From WJKQ01 sp043810515 (GTDB lineage: Bacteria > Patescibacteriota > Gracilibacteria > UBA1369 > LOWO2-01-FULL-3), in the NCBI GenBank assembly GCA_043810515.1, contig JBDRNZ010000012.1:1-64000 (forward strand): DNA of 64,000 nt, in the 5' to 3' direction. Made by a program: the position numbers and the translations under genes. Positions within the stretch are counted from its first letter, which is position 1, and every line of letters starts with the position of its first letter. The notes beneath the pieces were generated by a model. It saw only the letters and a list, made by a program, of their open reading frames with translations, did no database searches and was not told the origin of the DNA. Shown one piece after another: positions 1 to 8,389 of the stretch.

Positions 1-1
1 C

Positions 2-193
2 ACCACCTACTTCGGAGCACAGAACACCAGCTGCACACCATGGCACAATGTCGACCTAAGCTACATCTCAGATTACGGGCCGACTGACGGAGCCGTTCCC
101 GTGGCTTATGTCCTTTCCCCTGCGAACTGTAGCGATTGGACATGTACGTACGATACGGGACTGGACATTACCATTTGGATGGAATGTCAGTAG
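2..193 (+). CDS. C-terminal end of a secreted, Cys-containing protein (partial)
   Basis: An open frame enters from the left edge and ends at TAG 191-193, giving 63 residues of a truncated protein. The fragment is rich in Thr, Asp, Tyr and Trp and has four Cys (in NTSCTP, PANCSD, WTCTY and at MECQ near the end), which could form disulfides outside the membrane. A rho-independent terminator follows and two prepilin genes lie downstream, so a pilin-like or surface protein is plausible. No domain can be named from the fragment. Confidence 0.5.
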   Translation, partial: TTYFGAQNTSCTPWHNVDLSYISDYGPTDGAVPVAYVLSPANCSDWTCTYDTGLDITIWMECQ

Positions 194-267
194 GCCTTAA
201 CATACCATTGATGACAAACCGTGACCGAATCCTCCTCAAATCGAGGAGAGAAACCGGTCCCTTAACA

Positions 268-305
268 AAAACCTCCCTATGCCTAAAGAGCAACAGGGAG
301 GTTTT
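268..305 (+). terminator. Rho-independent terminator
   Basis: An 11-bp perfect stem (AAAACCTCCCT at 268-278 with AGGGAGGTTTT at 295-305) encloses a 16-nt loop, and the descending arm ends in a short T run. It closes the transcript of the truncated upstream gene and separates it from the prepilin pair. Confidence 0.8.
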
Positions 306-342
306 GCCATATCCATATTCGGTTATAAACCCAATAAAAGTA

Positions 343-370
343 TAGAAAAAAATCCACAAAGTTCTATAAT
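343..370 (+). promoter_or_regulatory. Promoter of the prepilin pair; predicts a leaderless mRNA
   Basis: A consensus -10 TATAAT (365-370) lies 16 bp after a 4/6 -35 match, TAGAAA (343-348). Only six bases separate the -10 from the ATG at 377, so the expected start site is the A of the start codon. No Shine-Dalgarno sequence is possible in that arrangement. Confidence 0.6.
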
Positions 371-376
371 CCAATC

Positions 377-946
377 ATGAAAATATTAAAAAGCAAGTCC
401 GGTCTGATTCTTACCGAGGCGCTTGTTACTATAGGAATGCTGACCACCGGAGCGATTGTGTCTGGTTTCATCGTTACAACAGCCGTTTCTGATATGCTTC
501 TTTCGAGAAATTACTCGATTGCTCGCAATTTAGCAGTCGAAGGCGCGGAAGCTGTAAGAGGTATTCGCAGCACAAACTGGCTCAGGGAACCGAATGACCC
601 AAGTTGTTGGCTGACTCTTGATCCGGATTTGGGATGCGGTAGTGGACAGATGATGGCCGGTAGCAGTTATATAGCCACCGAAAATACCAATAACAAATGG
701 GCATTGGAAGGTCCGATGAAGAGAGAGTTAAATTTGGAAGCCGGCGGTATGGATGAGTATCGGTTTTATATGGGAGACCTGCCGTATATTCATGATCCGA
801 GTGGGGAACCATCGCCATATTATAGAGGTGTAAAGTTCACGGAGGTTACTGATGACTTTGCGTCTTTTGAGGTAAAACTTCAGTGGAGAGAAGGGGCGAA
901 AGTACGTACCATATTGATGCCGGTAACAATTTTTAATTATCTATAG
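377..946 (+). CDS. Type IV prepilin-like minor pseudopilin
   Basis: This 189-aa protein starts with a short basic leader (KSKSG) and a class III prepilin signal. Cleavage is expected after Gly9, leaving Leu at +1 and the conserved Glu at +5 (Glu14), followed by about 20 hydrophobic residues. The segment after it (ARNLAVEGAEAVRGIR) resembles PilV/GspI-type minor pilins. The remainder is a globular, Trp/Tyr-rich exported domain with two Cys. It should be processed by a prepilin peptidase (not in this window) and built into a pilus or pseudopilus. Its TAG stop shares one base with the GTG start of the next gene. The family assignment is firm, the exact role is not. Confidence 0.8.
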   Translation: MKILKSKSGLILTEALVTIGMLTTGAIVSGFIVTTAVSDMLLSRNYSIARNLAVEGAEAVRGIRSTNWLREPNDPSCWLTLDPDLGCGSGQMMAGSSYIATENTNNKWALEGPMKRELNLEAGGMDEYRFYMGDLPYIHDPSGEPSPYYRGVKFTEVTDDFASFEVKLQWREGAKVRTILMPVTIFNYL

Positions 947-2118
947 TGAATATTCTAAGGTCAAAAAAAGGCATTACTCTGGTGGAAGTTTTAATTGCCG
1001 TTGCGCTTTTTGCGATTGTGGCTACAGTTTCCAGCGATATTTTACTTAGCATCGTTCAGGTGGAGAAGAAAAGTTCTGTTCAGGATGTTATTTATGAGGA
1101 CATCGGGATCATTTTGCAGCAGATAACAAAAGAAATTCAGCAGGGAACCATCGACTACGAGGAGTACTACAATTATTACGTTATTCAGGACGGGGAGAAT
1201 TCCAATGATGTTTACTATGGCCTGAACTACGGGGTTTACGGAAGCAGATTTTATGATCCCGGAAAAAGTCTTACTGGAGGCATCACAAAAAATCCGACCA
1301 ATCTGGGGGTGGAATGTTCGTATCCGGCCGTTTTAGGTCTGGGAGATGAATGTGAGATTGTATATACTTTGTCGGTTGATCTGAACACAGGACAAAATCC
1401 TTTTACCGGAGATCCGGCAGCCGCGAACGCGTTTTGTGACCATGGCCGCGGGCAGTGTCCGGCAACCGGTGAAACCAATCAGCTTTTTCTTATCGACAAT
1501 ACCGGAACGCGCAAAACTATTATTTCCAAAAAAAGCCTTGGCAAAGATGACTACGGAATCGGCATAGTGAGAATGGAAGGGCGGGATTTGGATCAAAATG
1601 GAATCGTAGACACTTTTTCCTGTATGGATGAATTTAACTGTTTTGGCGACGGCGAAGGCGAGGCTGATATTCTGGCAAAACAAATAAATCTGCCTGTTAT
1701 AAAAAGCGGGACCGATGTAACAAGTTATGGAATTACTGTGCCGACAAAGGCGGACTTAAGCGTTCCTTTTAGCATGGGCACTATTGATACAAGCCAGTTT
1801 GTGTCTTTTTCACCTCTTCGCAGCAGCGTAAAGGATTTGAGGTTTATTATTGATCCGGTGGAGGATCCATACAGAGGATATGCCGAACCGGGAATACAAT
1901 CCCACCCATCAGTGACAATTATTTTGACTGTCGGTCTTTCCAAAGAAGCGGAAAAAGATTATCCTGGAGAGTTCAATCCGATCATTGAGCGTGCAGGTGT
2001 TTGGGCTGGGGTAATCGGACGACTGGATTCTTACCCACCGGTGAATGAGATATTGGAAAAAGGCGAAGCCGGATGGATTGACAGTGTACTCGGGAAGCTT
2101 GGGCTGAGAGTTCCCTAA
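946..2118 (+). CDS. Type IV prepilin-like protein with large C-terminal domain
   Basis: This 390-aa protein starts at GTG 946, overlapping the previous stop by one base (TAGTG). The signal KKG followed by ITLVE places the conserved Glu at +5, and a hydrophobic helix to about residue 35 follows. The helix is the usual PilW/GspJ-like N-terminus, but the remaining ~350 residues are much larger than a standard minor pilin and contain several Cys and an Asp/Asn-rich stretch (near DLDQNGIVD) that could bind Ca2+. Translation is probably coupled to the prepilin gene before it. Likely a pilus-tip or adhesive pseudopilin; function inferred only from the signal and the pairing. Confidence 0.78.
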   Translation: MNILRSKKGITLVEVLIAVALFAIVATVSSDILLSIVQVEKKSSVQDVIYEDIGIILQQITKEIQQGTIDYEEYYNYYVIQDGENSNDVYYGLNYGVYGSRFYDPGKSLTGGITKNPTNLGVECSYPAVLGLGDECEIVYTLSVDLNTGQNPFTGDPAAANAFCDHGRGQCPATGETNQLFLIDNTGTRKTIISKKSLGKDDYGIGIVRMEGRDLDQNGIVDTFSCMDEFNCFGDGEGEADILAKQINLPVIKSGTDVTSYGITVPTKADLSVPFSMGTIDTSQFVSFSPLRSSVKDLRFIIDPVEDPYRGYAEPGIQSHPSVTIILTVGLSKEAEKDYPGEFNPIIERAGVWAGVIGRLDSYPPVNEILEKGEAGWIDSVLGKLGLRVP

Positions 2119-2172
2119 TGGCTTTACAAATTGCCTATAGTTTTCTAAATTGGTGATACATAAAAGAAAAAC

Positions 2173-3096
2173 ATGGAAAAGGAAGTCAGACACATTTTGT
2201 CCACGAGCGAGTTTGATCAGAGTAGTCTTTCTGCTCTTTTTGAAAAGGCTTCTGAAATGGAGAAGATTATTGAAAAAGGCGGGAGCGATATTATGAACGG
2301 GAAGATTTTGGCGACGCTTTTCTTTGAGCCGTCCACAAGGACGCGGTTTAGTTTTGAGACGGCGATGCTGAGGCTTGGAGGAAAGGTGATTTCTAACGCA
2401 CAGATGATGGAGACCTCATCCATTCGAAAAAGCGAAACTTTGCAGGATACGGGTAAGGTGGTTTCCCAGATGGTGGATATTATCGTGATGCGGCATCCCG
2501 AGGCGGGGTCGGTGGCGAAACTTGCGGAAAAAAGTGACGTGCCGGTGATAAACGCGGGCGATGGGCCGAACGAGCATCCGACTCAGGGGCTGCTTGATCT
2601 TTATACGATATGGAAGGCGAAAGGCGGTTTTGACGGGCTGACGATAGGAATGGTTGGGGATCTGAAATACGGCCGCGTGCCTCATTCGCAATGTGATCTG
2701 CTGAAACATTTTGATGTAAAATTTGTATTTGTTTCGCCGGAGGAACTTGCGATGCCGGATGCGGTTGTCAGGGAATTGAAGGCTGCGGGTCGCGAAGTGA
2801 AGGTGGTCGGAAATATGGAGGAGGTGATTCCGGAAATGGACGTGATAAGCATGACGCGGGTTCAGAAAGAAAGATTTGAAAACGAAAAAGAATATGAGAA
2901 ATATGCGGGGTCGTATGTTTTGACCGAGAGCCTTATGGCTTTGGCCAAAAAGGACGCGATTGTTATTCATCCGCTGCCGAGAGTGGACGAGATAGATGTG
3001 AGCGTGGACAGTGATCCGCGCGCGAAATATTTTGAGCAGGTGAAAAACGGTGTGGTAGTGAGAATGGCTTTGATGTGCGTGGTTCTGGGAATGTAA
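2173..3096 (+). CDS. pyrB: Aspartate carbamoyltransferase catalytic subunit
   Basis: PyrB condenses carbamoyl phosphate with aspartate, the first committed step of UMP synthesis, in the cytoplasm. The 307-aa length is normal for a catalytic chain. The carbamoyl-phosphate loop S-T-R-T-R is at 54-58, the Lys in RKSE follows near 86, HPTQ is at 135-138 and HPLPRVDEI near 267. The usual GRTVHS reads GRVPHS here. No regulatory subunit (pyrI) gene is present, so the enzyme may be an unregulated trimer or use another partner. It leads the pyr operon 55 bp after the second prepilin gene; a weak promoter may lie in that gap (TTTACA at 2126). carA and carB are not in the window. Confidence 0.95.
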   Translation: MEKEVRHILSTSEFDQSSLSALFEKASEMEKIIEKGGSDIMNGKILATLFFEPSTRTRFSFETAMLRLGGKVISNAQMMETSSIRKSETLQDTGKVVSQMVDIIVMRHPEAGSVAKLAEKSDVPVINAGDGPNEHPTQGLLDLYTIWKAKGGFDGLTIGMVGDLKYGRVPHSQCDLLKHFDVKFVFVSPEELAMPDAVVRELKAAGREVKVVGNMEEVIPEMDVISMTRVQKERFENEKEYEKYAGSYVLTESLMALAKKDAIVIHPLPRVDEIDVSVDSDPRAKYFEQVKNGVVVRMALMCVVLGM

Positions 3097-3107
3097 GTGT
3101 GAAAATT

Positions 3108-4439
3108 ATGGCGAAAATTATTATAAAAAACGGAGAGGTTGTTTCGGGACGGGGTGTTGTGAAAAAGGATATTCTTATTGACGGGGGAAAAATCGCGGGG
3201 GTTTTTGAAAGAGGGAAGTGCAAGGAGAAGGCTGATGAAATTGACGTGAAAGGCAAAGTTGTTTTGCCGGGGGTGGTGGATGTGCACGTGCATTTTCGGG
3301 ATCCCGGGGAAGTTTATAAGGAGGGCTTTGAAAGCGGATCGCGTGCCGCGGCTGCGGGAGGAGTTACGACGGTGTGCGATATGCCGAATAACAAGCCGCC
3401 TGTTTTGACATGCAAAGATCTTGAGGCGAAAAGGAAGCTGGTTTCCGGCAGGAGCTATGTCGATTACGGCTTTTATATTGGTTATGATGGAAAAAATATT
3501 GATGAAATAAATCGTGCTTCAAATATTCCGGGTGTGAAAGTGTATTGTGCCGATTCCACGGGAAATATGGGAGTTGACGGAAAAGCTCTGGAGGAATTGT
3601 TTGAAAAAGTTGATAAGAAAAAAATGCTTGTTTTTCATGCGGAAGACGCTGATTGCATTCGCAAAAAATATGACGAATATATGTCTGAATTTGCCGGACG
3701 CGAGGCTGACGCGCCGGCTTCAATTCATTCAAAAATAAGAGATATGGAATGTGCCGCGATTATGGTTAAAACTCTTTGTGAGCTTGCGAAAAAACACACC
3801 AGGCCTATTCATATTTGTCATGTTTCGACCGAGGAGGAGCTCGATGTGATTGCGGAGTATAAAAAATACGGGGTTACATGCGAGGTCGCGCCGCATCATT
3901 TGACGCTTTGCGATGATGATTATGAATATCTTGGAAATTATATAAAAGTGAATCCTCCCGTCCGTAGCCGTTTTGAAATTTTCGGGTTGTGGAAAAATCT
4001 GAAAGCGGGGGTGATAGATATTGTTGCGTCGGACCATGCGCCGCATACAAAAGAGGAAAAGGACGAGCCGTATGTTACCGCGCCGGCCGGTGTGCCGGGT
4101 GTCGAAATGCTACTTCCGATATTGCTGAATACTGTTAATAATGAGGGCATGACGCTTGAGGAAGTTGCTCAGCTTTGCTGTGAAAAACCTGCTGAGATTT
4201 TTGGAATAATGAACAAGGGAAAAATCGCGGTTGGATATGATGCCGATATTGTTATTGTTGATATGGATATGGAGAAGGAGTTTAAAAACGGGGATGTTTT
4301 TAGTAAGTGCGGATGGAGTCCTTATAGCGGAAGTGTTTTTAAGGGCTGGCCGGTGATGACTTTTGTCGGCGGCGAGATGATTTATAAAGAAGGCAAGATT
4401 GTCAGCAAACCGCAAGGTAAAGAAGCTGTGTTTGCTTGA
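3108..4439 (+). CDS. pyrC: Dihydroorotase (class I type)
   Basis: Dihydroorotase cyclises carbamoyl aspartate to dihydroorotate. The 443-aa protein belongs to the amidohydrolase superfamily: HVH metal ligands at 60-62 in DVHVHFRDPG, then HAED, HICHVST and SDHAPH. ATG 3108 is chosen because the protein then begins MAKIIIKNGEVV, a normal start for the family. An upstream in-frame GTG at 3075 would overlap pyrB and add 11 atypical residues. It ends with TGA, showing TGA is a stop in this genome. It lies between pyrB and the lipoprotein gene. Confidence 0.95.
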   Translation: MAKIIIKNGEVVSGRGVVKKDILIDGGKIAGVFERGKCKEKADEIDVKGKVVLPGVVDVHVHFRDPGEVYKEGFESGSRAAAAGGVTTVCDMPNNKPPVLTCKDLEAKRKLVSGRSYVDYGFYIGYDGKNIDEINRASNIPGVKVYCADSTGNMGVDGKALEELFEKVDKKKMLVFHAEDADCIRKKYDEYMSEFAGREADAPASIHSKIRDMECAAIMVKTLCELAKKHTRPIHICHVSTEEELDVIAEYKKYGVTCEVAPHHLTLCDDDYEYLGNYIKVNPPVRSRFEIFGLWKNLKAGVIDIVASDHAPHTKEEKDEPYVTAPAGVPGVEMLLPILLNTVNNEGMTLEEVAQLCCEKPAEIFGIMNKGKIAVGYDADIVIVDMDMEKEFKNGDVFSKCGWSPYSGSVFKGWPVMTFVGGEMIYKEGKIVSKPQGKEAVFA

Positions 4440-4474
4440 AAAATTTTTTGTAATCTATAAGGTGGTTTATAAAT

Positions 4475-4969
4475 ATGAAGAATATGAAAAAATTTATTTT
4501 GAGCCTGGCGGCTGCGGCCGTTGTTTTGAACGGGTGCAGCTGGTTTGATGGTCTGTTTGTCGACGAGGCGGCCGTTCATAACGGACTTGTTGAAAGAATG
4601 GACGCTGTTTTGATTGGAGAGGGTGATTTTTATGATAATTACTGGGCTTTGAATGAGGATATGGATTATGGGGCTTTTCTTTCTGCTTTTGATAACTTTA
4701 GAAGCGATGTTGCGGAGCTGGACAGATATTTTAATGAAACAAAATTTACCTCGTCACAGCAGGTTTTTGTTGAAGGTTATAAGGCTGACTACAAGCCTTT
4801 CATAGACATCTATATTGCGTATGCCGGTGAATTTGTTGGGGCTCTGAGCACAGAAGGTGCGACTTATGAATCGGTTGGGTTCTATTTTGAAAAACTTGAT
4901 CAGTTTACGGTGGATTTTGTTGATGTGCACAACAATCTTATCGATAAGATAAATGCCCAGGCGGGCTGA
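4475..4969 (+). CDS. Small lipoprotein of unknown function within the pyr operon
   Basis: This 164-aa protein has a lipoprotein signal: basic MKNMKK, a hydrophobic stretch, then a lipobox LNG with Cys21. A clear Shine-Dalgarno-like AAGGTGG (4459-4465) sits 9 nt before the ATG, one of the few in the window. The mature part is acidic, rich in Asp, Phe and Tyr, lacks other Cys and looks helical. I recognise no domain. It sits between pyrC and pyrD in the same direction, 35 bp after one and 18 bp before the other, so it is probably cotranscribed. A lipid-anchored outer-face protein has no known place in cytoplasmic UMP synthesis; a role in nucleoside or precursor uptake is speculation. Confidence 0.75.
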   Translation: MKNMKKFILSLAAAAVVLNGCSWFDGLFVDEAAVHNGLVERMDAVLIGEGDFYDNYWALNEDMDYGAFLSAFDNFRSDVAELDRYFNETKFTSSQQVFVEGYKADYKPFIDIYIAYAGEFVGALSTEGATYESVGFYFEKLDQFTVDFVDVHNNLIDKINAQAG

Positions 4970-4987
4970 TAATTATTACGAATAGAT

Positions 4988-5905
4988 ATGGCAAACCTAT
5001 CAGTTGAATTTTGCGGAGTAGATTTCAAAAATCCTGTCGTTCTTGCGTCCGGGATTTTGGGGGTGACCGCCAGCAGTCTTAAGAATGTCGCGAGGAAAGG
5101 GGCGGGCGGTGTCACCACGAAATCCATTTGGCTTGAGCCGCATGCCGGTCACAAAAATCCGACCATGTTCGGGACGCGGGAATATTTTATGAATGCGGTT
5201 GGGCTTTCGGATGCGGGAATAGAGAAGGCTTTAAAGGAGACTTTTCCGGAATATAACGAATCTAAGCCCGCCCCGATTATTGCCAGTATCGTAGCGGGCA
5301 GTAAAAGTGATTTTGGCGAGCTCGCGGAGAAAATTGAAAAGTGCAATCCTGATATCATCGAGGTAAATATATCCTGTCCGAATGTCGATGATGAATTCGG
5401 GAAACCAATTGCCTGTAGTAGAATTGATGCGGCGGAGGTTACGGCAATAGTTAAATCCCGCACAAAACGGCCTGTTATTATCAAGCTTTCCCCGAATGTT
5501 CCCGATATCGCAGAGATTGCCAAAGCCTGCGCTGACAAAGGAGCGGATGGCTTCTGTGCGATAAATACAGTCGGTCCGGGCATGGCTATTGATATAACTC
5601 TGCGGATGCCCATTCTTGCAAATAAAGTCGGTGGTGTTTCAGGGCCGGCTATAAAGCCTGTCGCTGTCAGATGCGTGTACGATATTTTTAAAGCCACCGG
5701 ACTGCCGATTATCGGGACGGGTGGCGTGATGACCGGCGAGGATGCCATAGAAATGATGATGGCTGGTGCGAGGCTGGTCGGTGTCGGTACGATGGTTTAT
5801 TATCGTGGAGCCGAGGGATTTGGCGAAATTGTAAAAGAAATGAATGACTGGTGCGATAAAAACGGAATTCGTGATATCAATGAAATAATCGGAGTTGTTG
5901 GCTAA
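4988..5905 (+). CDS. pyrD: Dihydroorotate dehydrogenase, class 1B catalytic subunit
   Basis: PyrD oxidises dihydroorotate to orotate using FMN. The 305-aa TIM barrel has the class 1 pattern: VNISCPNV near residue 130 and a Cys in the following active-site loop (IACSR), with FMN-binding GTGGV and GVGTMVY near the C-terminus. It is followed 9 bp later by its electron-transfer partner pyrK, which defines class 1B: electrons pass via FAD and [2Fe-2S] to NAD+ rather than to quinone or fumarate. This fits an organism without a respiratory chain. Confidence 0.95.
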   Translation: MANLSVEFCGVDFKNPVVLASGILGVTASSLKNVARKGAGGVTTKSIWLEPHAGHKNPTMFGTREYFMNAVGLSDAGIEKALKETFPEYNESKPAPIIASIVAGSKSDFGELAEKIEKCNPDIIEVNISCPNVDDEFGKPIACSRIDAAEVTAIVKSRTKRPVIIKLSPNVPDIAEIAKACADKGADGFCAINTVGPGMAIDITLRMPILANKVGGVSGPAIKPVAVRCVYDIFKATGLPIIGTGGVMTGEDAIEMMMAGARLVGVGTMVYYRGAEGFGEIVKEMNDWCDKNGIRDINEIIGVVG

Positions 5906-5914
5906 ATTTTATTT

Positions 5915-6727
5915 ATGGATTTTAAAAAATTTGATACAAGACCGGTTGCTCTTCAGATAGACAGGATTGTAAAGGAAAATCCGAGTGTTAATACTTATGT
6001 TTTTAAGTATCCGCTTGGGGCTGAGCCAGGCCAGTTTGTGATGCTGTGGATTCCGGGTGTTGATGAAAAACCTATGTCTGTGGCCTATGATGACGGACAG
6101 GAATTCTGGTTGACCGTATGTAATGTCGGGGCTGCAACCGATAAACTTTTTAAAATGAAGAAGGGGGATATGGTCGGCATAAAAGGGCCTTTTGGGACCG
6201 CGTATAAATTTAAAAAAGGTGAGCGTATAGCTCTTGTGGCCGGCGGATATGGAGCTGCGCCTATGTATTTTGTGGCGTGCGAAGCCGTAAAAGAAGGACT
6301 TGAAGTGGAATTTCTTGTCGGAGCGCGCAATAAAGATCTTCTTCTTTACACACAAAAGGTACTTGGGATGTCGGATGTTAATCTTCATATTGCGACTGAT
6401 GATGGGTCTGTGGGGTTTAAAGGTTACGTTACGTCGATTCTTGAAAATATTCTCAAAGAGAAAAAAGTGGACAGGGTTTTTACGTGCGGACCTGAAGCCA
6501 TGATGAACGCTGTCGGGAAAATCTCTGACGCAAATGGTGTTCCGGCGTGGATGAGTATTGAGCGATATATGAAATGTGGATTTGGTGTCTGCGGACAGTG
6601 TGCGATTGACGATACAGGTGAGCTGGCCTGTAAGAAAGGACCGGTTATGTCGTATGATTACGTTAAGAAACTGCCGGAATTCGGAAAATATCATCGTGAT
6701 GAGCAGGGGAAAAAACATTATTTTTAA
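5915..6727 (+). CDS. pyrK: Dihydroorotate dehydrogenase electron-transfer subunit
   Basis: PyrK carries electrons from PyrD to NAD+. The 270-aa protein has a ferredoxin-reductase FAD domain (EPGQFVML, then KPMSVA), an NAD-binding domain with VAGGYGAAPM and FTCGPEAMM, and a C-terminal [2Fe-2S] cluster with Cys spaced C-x4-C-x2-C-x9-C (CGFGVCGQC to ELAC). All four ligands are present. No Shine-Dalgarno sequence precedes the ATG. Located between pyrD and pyrE, 9-10 bp from each. Confidence 0.93.
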   Translation: MDFKKFDTRPVALQIDRIVKENPSVNTYVFKYPLGAEPGQFVMLWIPGVDEKPMSVAYDDGQEFWLTVCNVGAATDKLFKMKKGDMVGIKGPFGTAYKFKKGERIALVAGGYGAAPMYFVACEAVKEGLEVEFLVGARNKDLLLYTQKVLGMSDVNLHIATDDGSVGFKGYVTSILENILKEKKVDRVFTCGPEAMMNAVGKISDANGVPAWMSIERYMKCGFGVCGQCAIDDTGELACKKGPVMSYDYVKKLPEFGKYHRDEQGKKHYF

Positions 6728-6736
6728 TTTCTAAAC

Positions 6737-7405
6737 ATGAAGCAGTACAAGAAAGATTTTATTGAACTTCTGGTGGAGGCTGAGGCGTTGAAGTTTGGTG
6801 AATTTACATTGAAGAGCGGGCGGATTGCGCCTTATTTTCTGAATGCCGGCAGTTTTTATACCGGAGAATTTGTGACGAGACTGGGGAAGGCCTATGCTGA
6901 GGCTTTTTTGGATTCTGGGCTTGAAGTTGATGTGATTTTCGGACCGGCGTATAAGGGAATTCCTTTGTCGGTCGTTACGACTTCCATTCTTTATTCCCAA
7001 TTCCAAAAAAATATTTCTTATTGCTTTAACCGAAAGACAGCAAAAGAATATGGCCAGAAGGATAATCTGATAGGGGCGCCTTTGAGCGGGGACAAAAAAG
7101 TTCTTTTGATCGATGACGTGATTACTGCGGGGACGGCTATTCGTGAGAGTATGGAAATTTTGAGGGAAAATGGTAATTCCGAGGTTTTGGGAGTTTTGAT
7201 TTCTCTTGATAGAATGGAAAAAAATAACGAAGGAGTGAATGCGCTTAAGGCGATTGAGGAGGATTTTGGTATAAAAGTTGTTTCGATTGTTAATCTGGAT
7301 GATGTTATTGACGCTTTGTATGGGAATGACGTGGGCGGGAAGGTGTATATTGATGATGATATGATGGAAAAGATAAAAAAATACAGGGCTGAATATGGAA
7401 TTTAA
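6737..7405 (+). CDS. pyrE: Orotate phosphoribosyltransferase
   Basis: PyrE joins orotate to PRPP giving OMP. The 222-aa protein has the type I phosphoribosyltransferase PRPP motif VLLIDDVITAGTA (near 121-133), the N-terminal LKSGRIAPYF substrate region and GPAYKGIP. The length is usual for the family. It starts 10 bp after pyrK and is followed 36 bp later by pyrF, completing the last two steps of the pathway in order. Confidence 0.95.
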   Translation: MKQYKKDFIELLVEAEALKFGEFTLKSGRIAPYFLNAGSFYTGEFVTRLGKAYAEAFLDSGLEVDVIFGPAYKGIPLSVVTTSILYSQFQKNISYCFNRKTAKEYGQKDNLIGAPLSGDKKVLLIDDVITAGTAIRESMEILRENGNSEVLGVLISLDRMEKNNEGVNALKAIEEDFGIKVVSIVNLDDVIDALYGNDVGGKVYIDDDMMEKIKKYRAEYGI

Positions 7406-7441
7406 AAATTCCACCTGGGTGGAAAAATAAAATATAAAATC

Positions 7442-8389
7442 ATGACAAAACATTTTGCTGACAGACTTACGGCCGCGATTCAGGATAAAGGCGCTCCGAT
7501 CTGTGTGGGGCTTGATCCCAGACTCTCCGACATTCCAACGTTTATCAAAGAAAAAGCGCTTGGGGGTAAGGAAAAATCTCCGGCCGCCGCGGCTGCGGAT
7601 GCGATCCTGGAATTTAACAAAGGAATAATTGACGCGGTGTATGACATTGTGCCGGCTGTGAAGCCTCAGATCGCTTTTTATGAACTATACGGGAATGAAG
7701 GCGTGCGGGCTTATCAGGAAACTCTGAAATATGCCAAGAGTAAGGGGCTTATTACCATCGCGGACGTGAAGCGAAATGATATCGGTTCAACGGCGGAGGC
7801 TTACGCGCAGGCTTATCTTGGTGAAACGGCGATTTTTGAGGGAAAGGACGAGGTCGTAATGCCGATGTTTGATGCTGACTGCGCAACCATCAACGCGTAT
7901 CTTGGCTGGGATGGTGTGAAGCCTTTTGTTGAGGAATGCGGCAAGTATGGAAAAGGTGTGTTTGTGCTTGTGAAAACTTCAAATAAAAGCAGCAGTGATC
8001 TGCAGGATCTGCAAATGAAGGACGGCAAGGCTATTTATGAAATTATGGGACATCTGGTTGACAGTTGGGGTGCGGATCATGTGGGTAAAAGCGGTTATAG
8101 CTGCGTCGGGGCTGTCGTTGGTGCGACTTATCCGGAGCAGGCAAAGATTTTACGCGGAGTGATGACTCAGTCGATCTTTCTTGTGCCGGGCTATGGTGCG
8201 CAGGGAGGAAGCGCTGCGGACGTGAAGCCGTGTTTTAAAAGCGACGGAACCGGAGCTATCGTAAACAGCAGTCGTGGAATAATTTTTGCGTATAAAAATC
8301 TTGAGGGTTTTGATGAAAAGAGCTACGCCGAAGCCGCGCGCGAGGCCTGTGTCAGGATGAAAGCTGATTTAGCGTCTGCCATTCTTTGA
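7442..8389 (+). CDS. pyrF: Orotidine 5'-phosphate decarboxylase (type 2)
   Basis: PyrF decarboxylates OMP to UMP. The 315-aa protein is of the longer type 2 subfamily: CVGLDPR near the start, the catalytic D-x-K-R-x-D-I loop in ADVKRNDIG (about 103-111), VPGYGAQGG and a C-terminal NSSRGI phosphate-binding loop. It is the last pyr gene; its final 38 bp overlap the 3' end of the convergent rsmA gene, so no separate terminator fits between the two transcription units. Confidence 0.94.
   Translation: MTKHFADRLTAAIQDKGAPICVGLDPRLSDIPTFIKEKALGGKEKSPAAAAADAILEFNKGIIDAVYDIVPAVKPQIAFYELYGNEGVRAYQETLKYAKSKGLITIADVKRNDIGSTAEAYAQAYLGETAIFEGKDEVVMPMFDADCATINAYLGWDGVKPFVEECGKYGKGVFVLVKTSNKSSSDLQDLQMKDGKAIYEIMGHLVDSWGADHVGKSGYSCVGAVVGATYPEQAKILRGVMTQSIFLVPGYGAQGGSAADVKPCFKSDGTGAIVNSSRGIIFAYKNLEGFDEKSYAEAAREACVRMKADLASAIL

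Noticed and set aside
5909..6718. 269-aa minus-strand frame
   Set aside because: Antisense shadow of pyrK; His/Phe/Lys-rich composition typical of antisense translation. pyrK has all cofactor motifs.
7409..7424. TTCCACC-TG-GGTGGAA hairpin between pyrE and pyrF as a terminator
   Set aside because: On the plus strand the stem is followed by A residues, not T, so it cannot be a standard terminator; pyrF is probably still cotranscribed.
6731..7453. 240-aa minus-strand frame
   Set aside because: Antisense shadow of pyrE, which has an intact PRPP motif.
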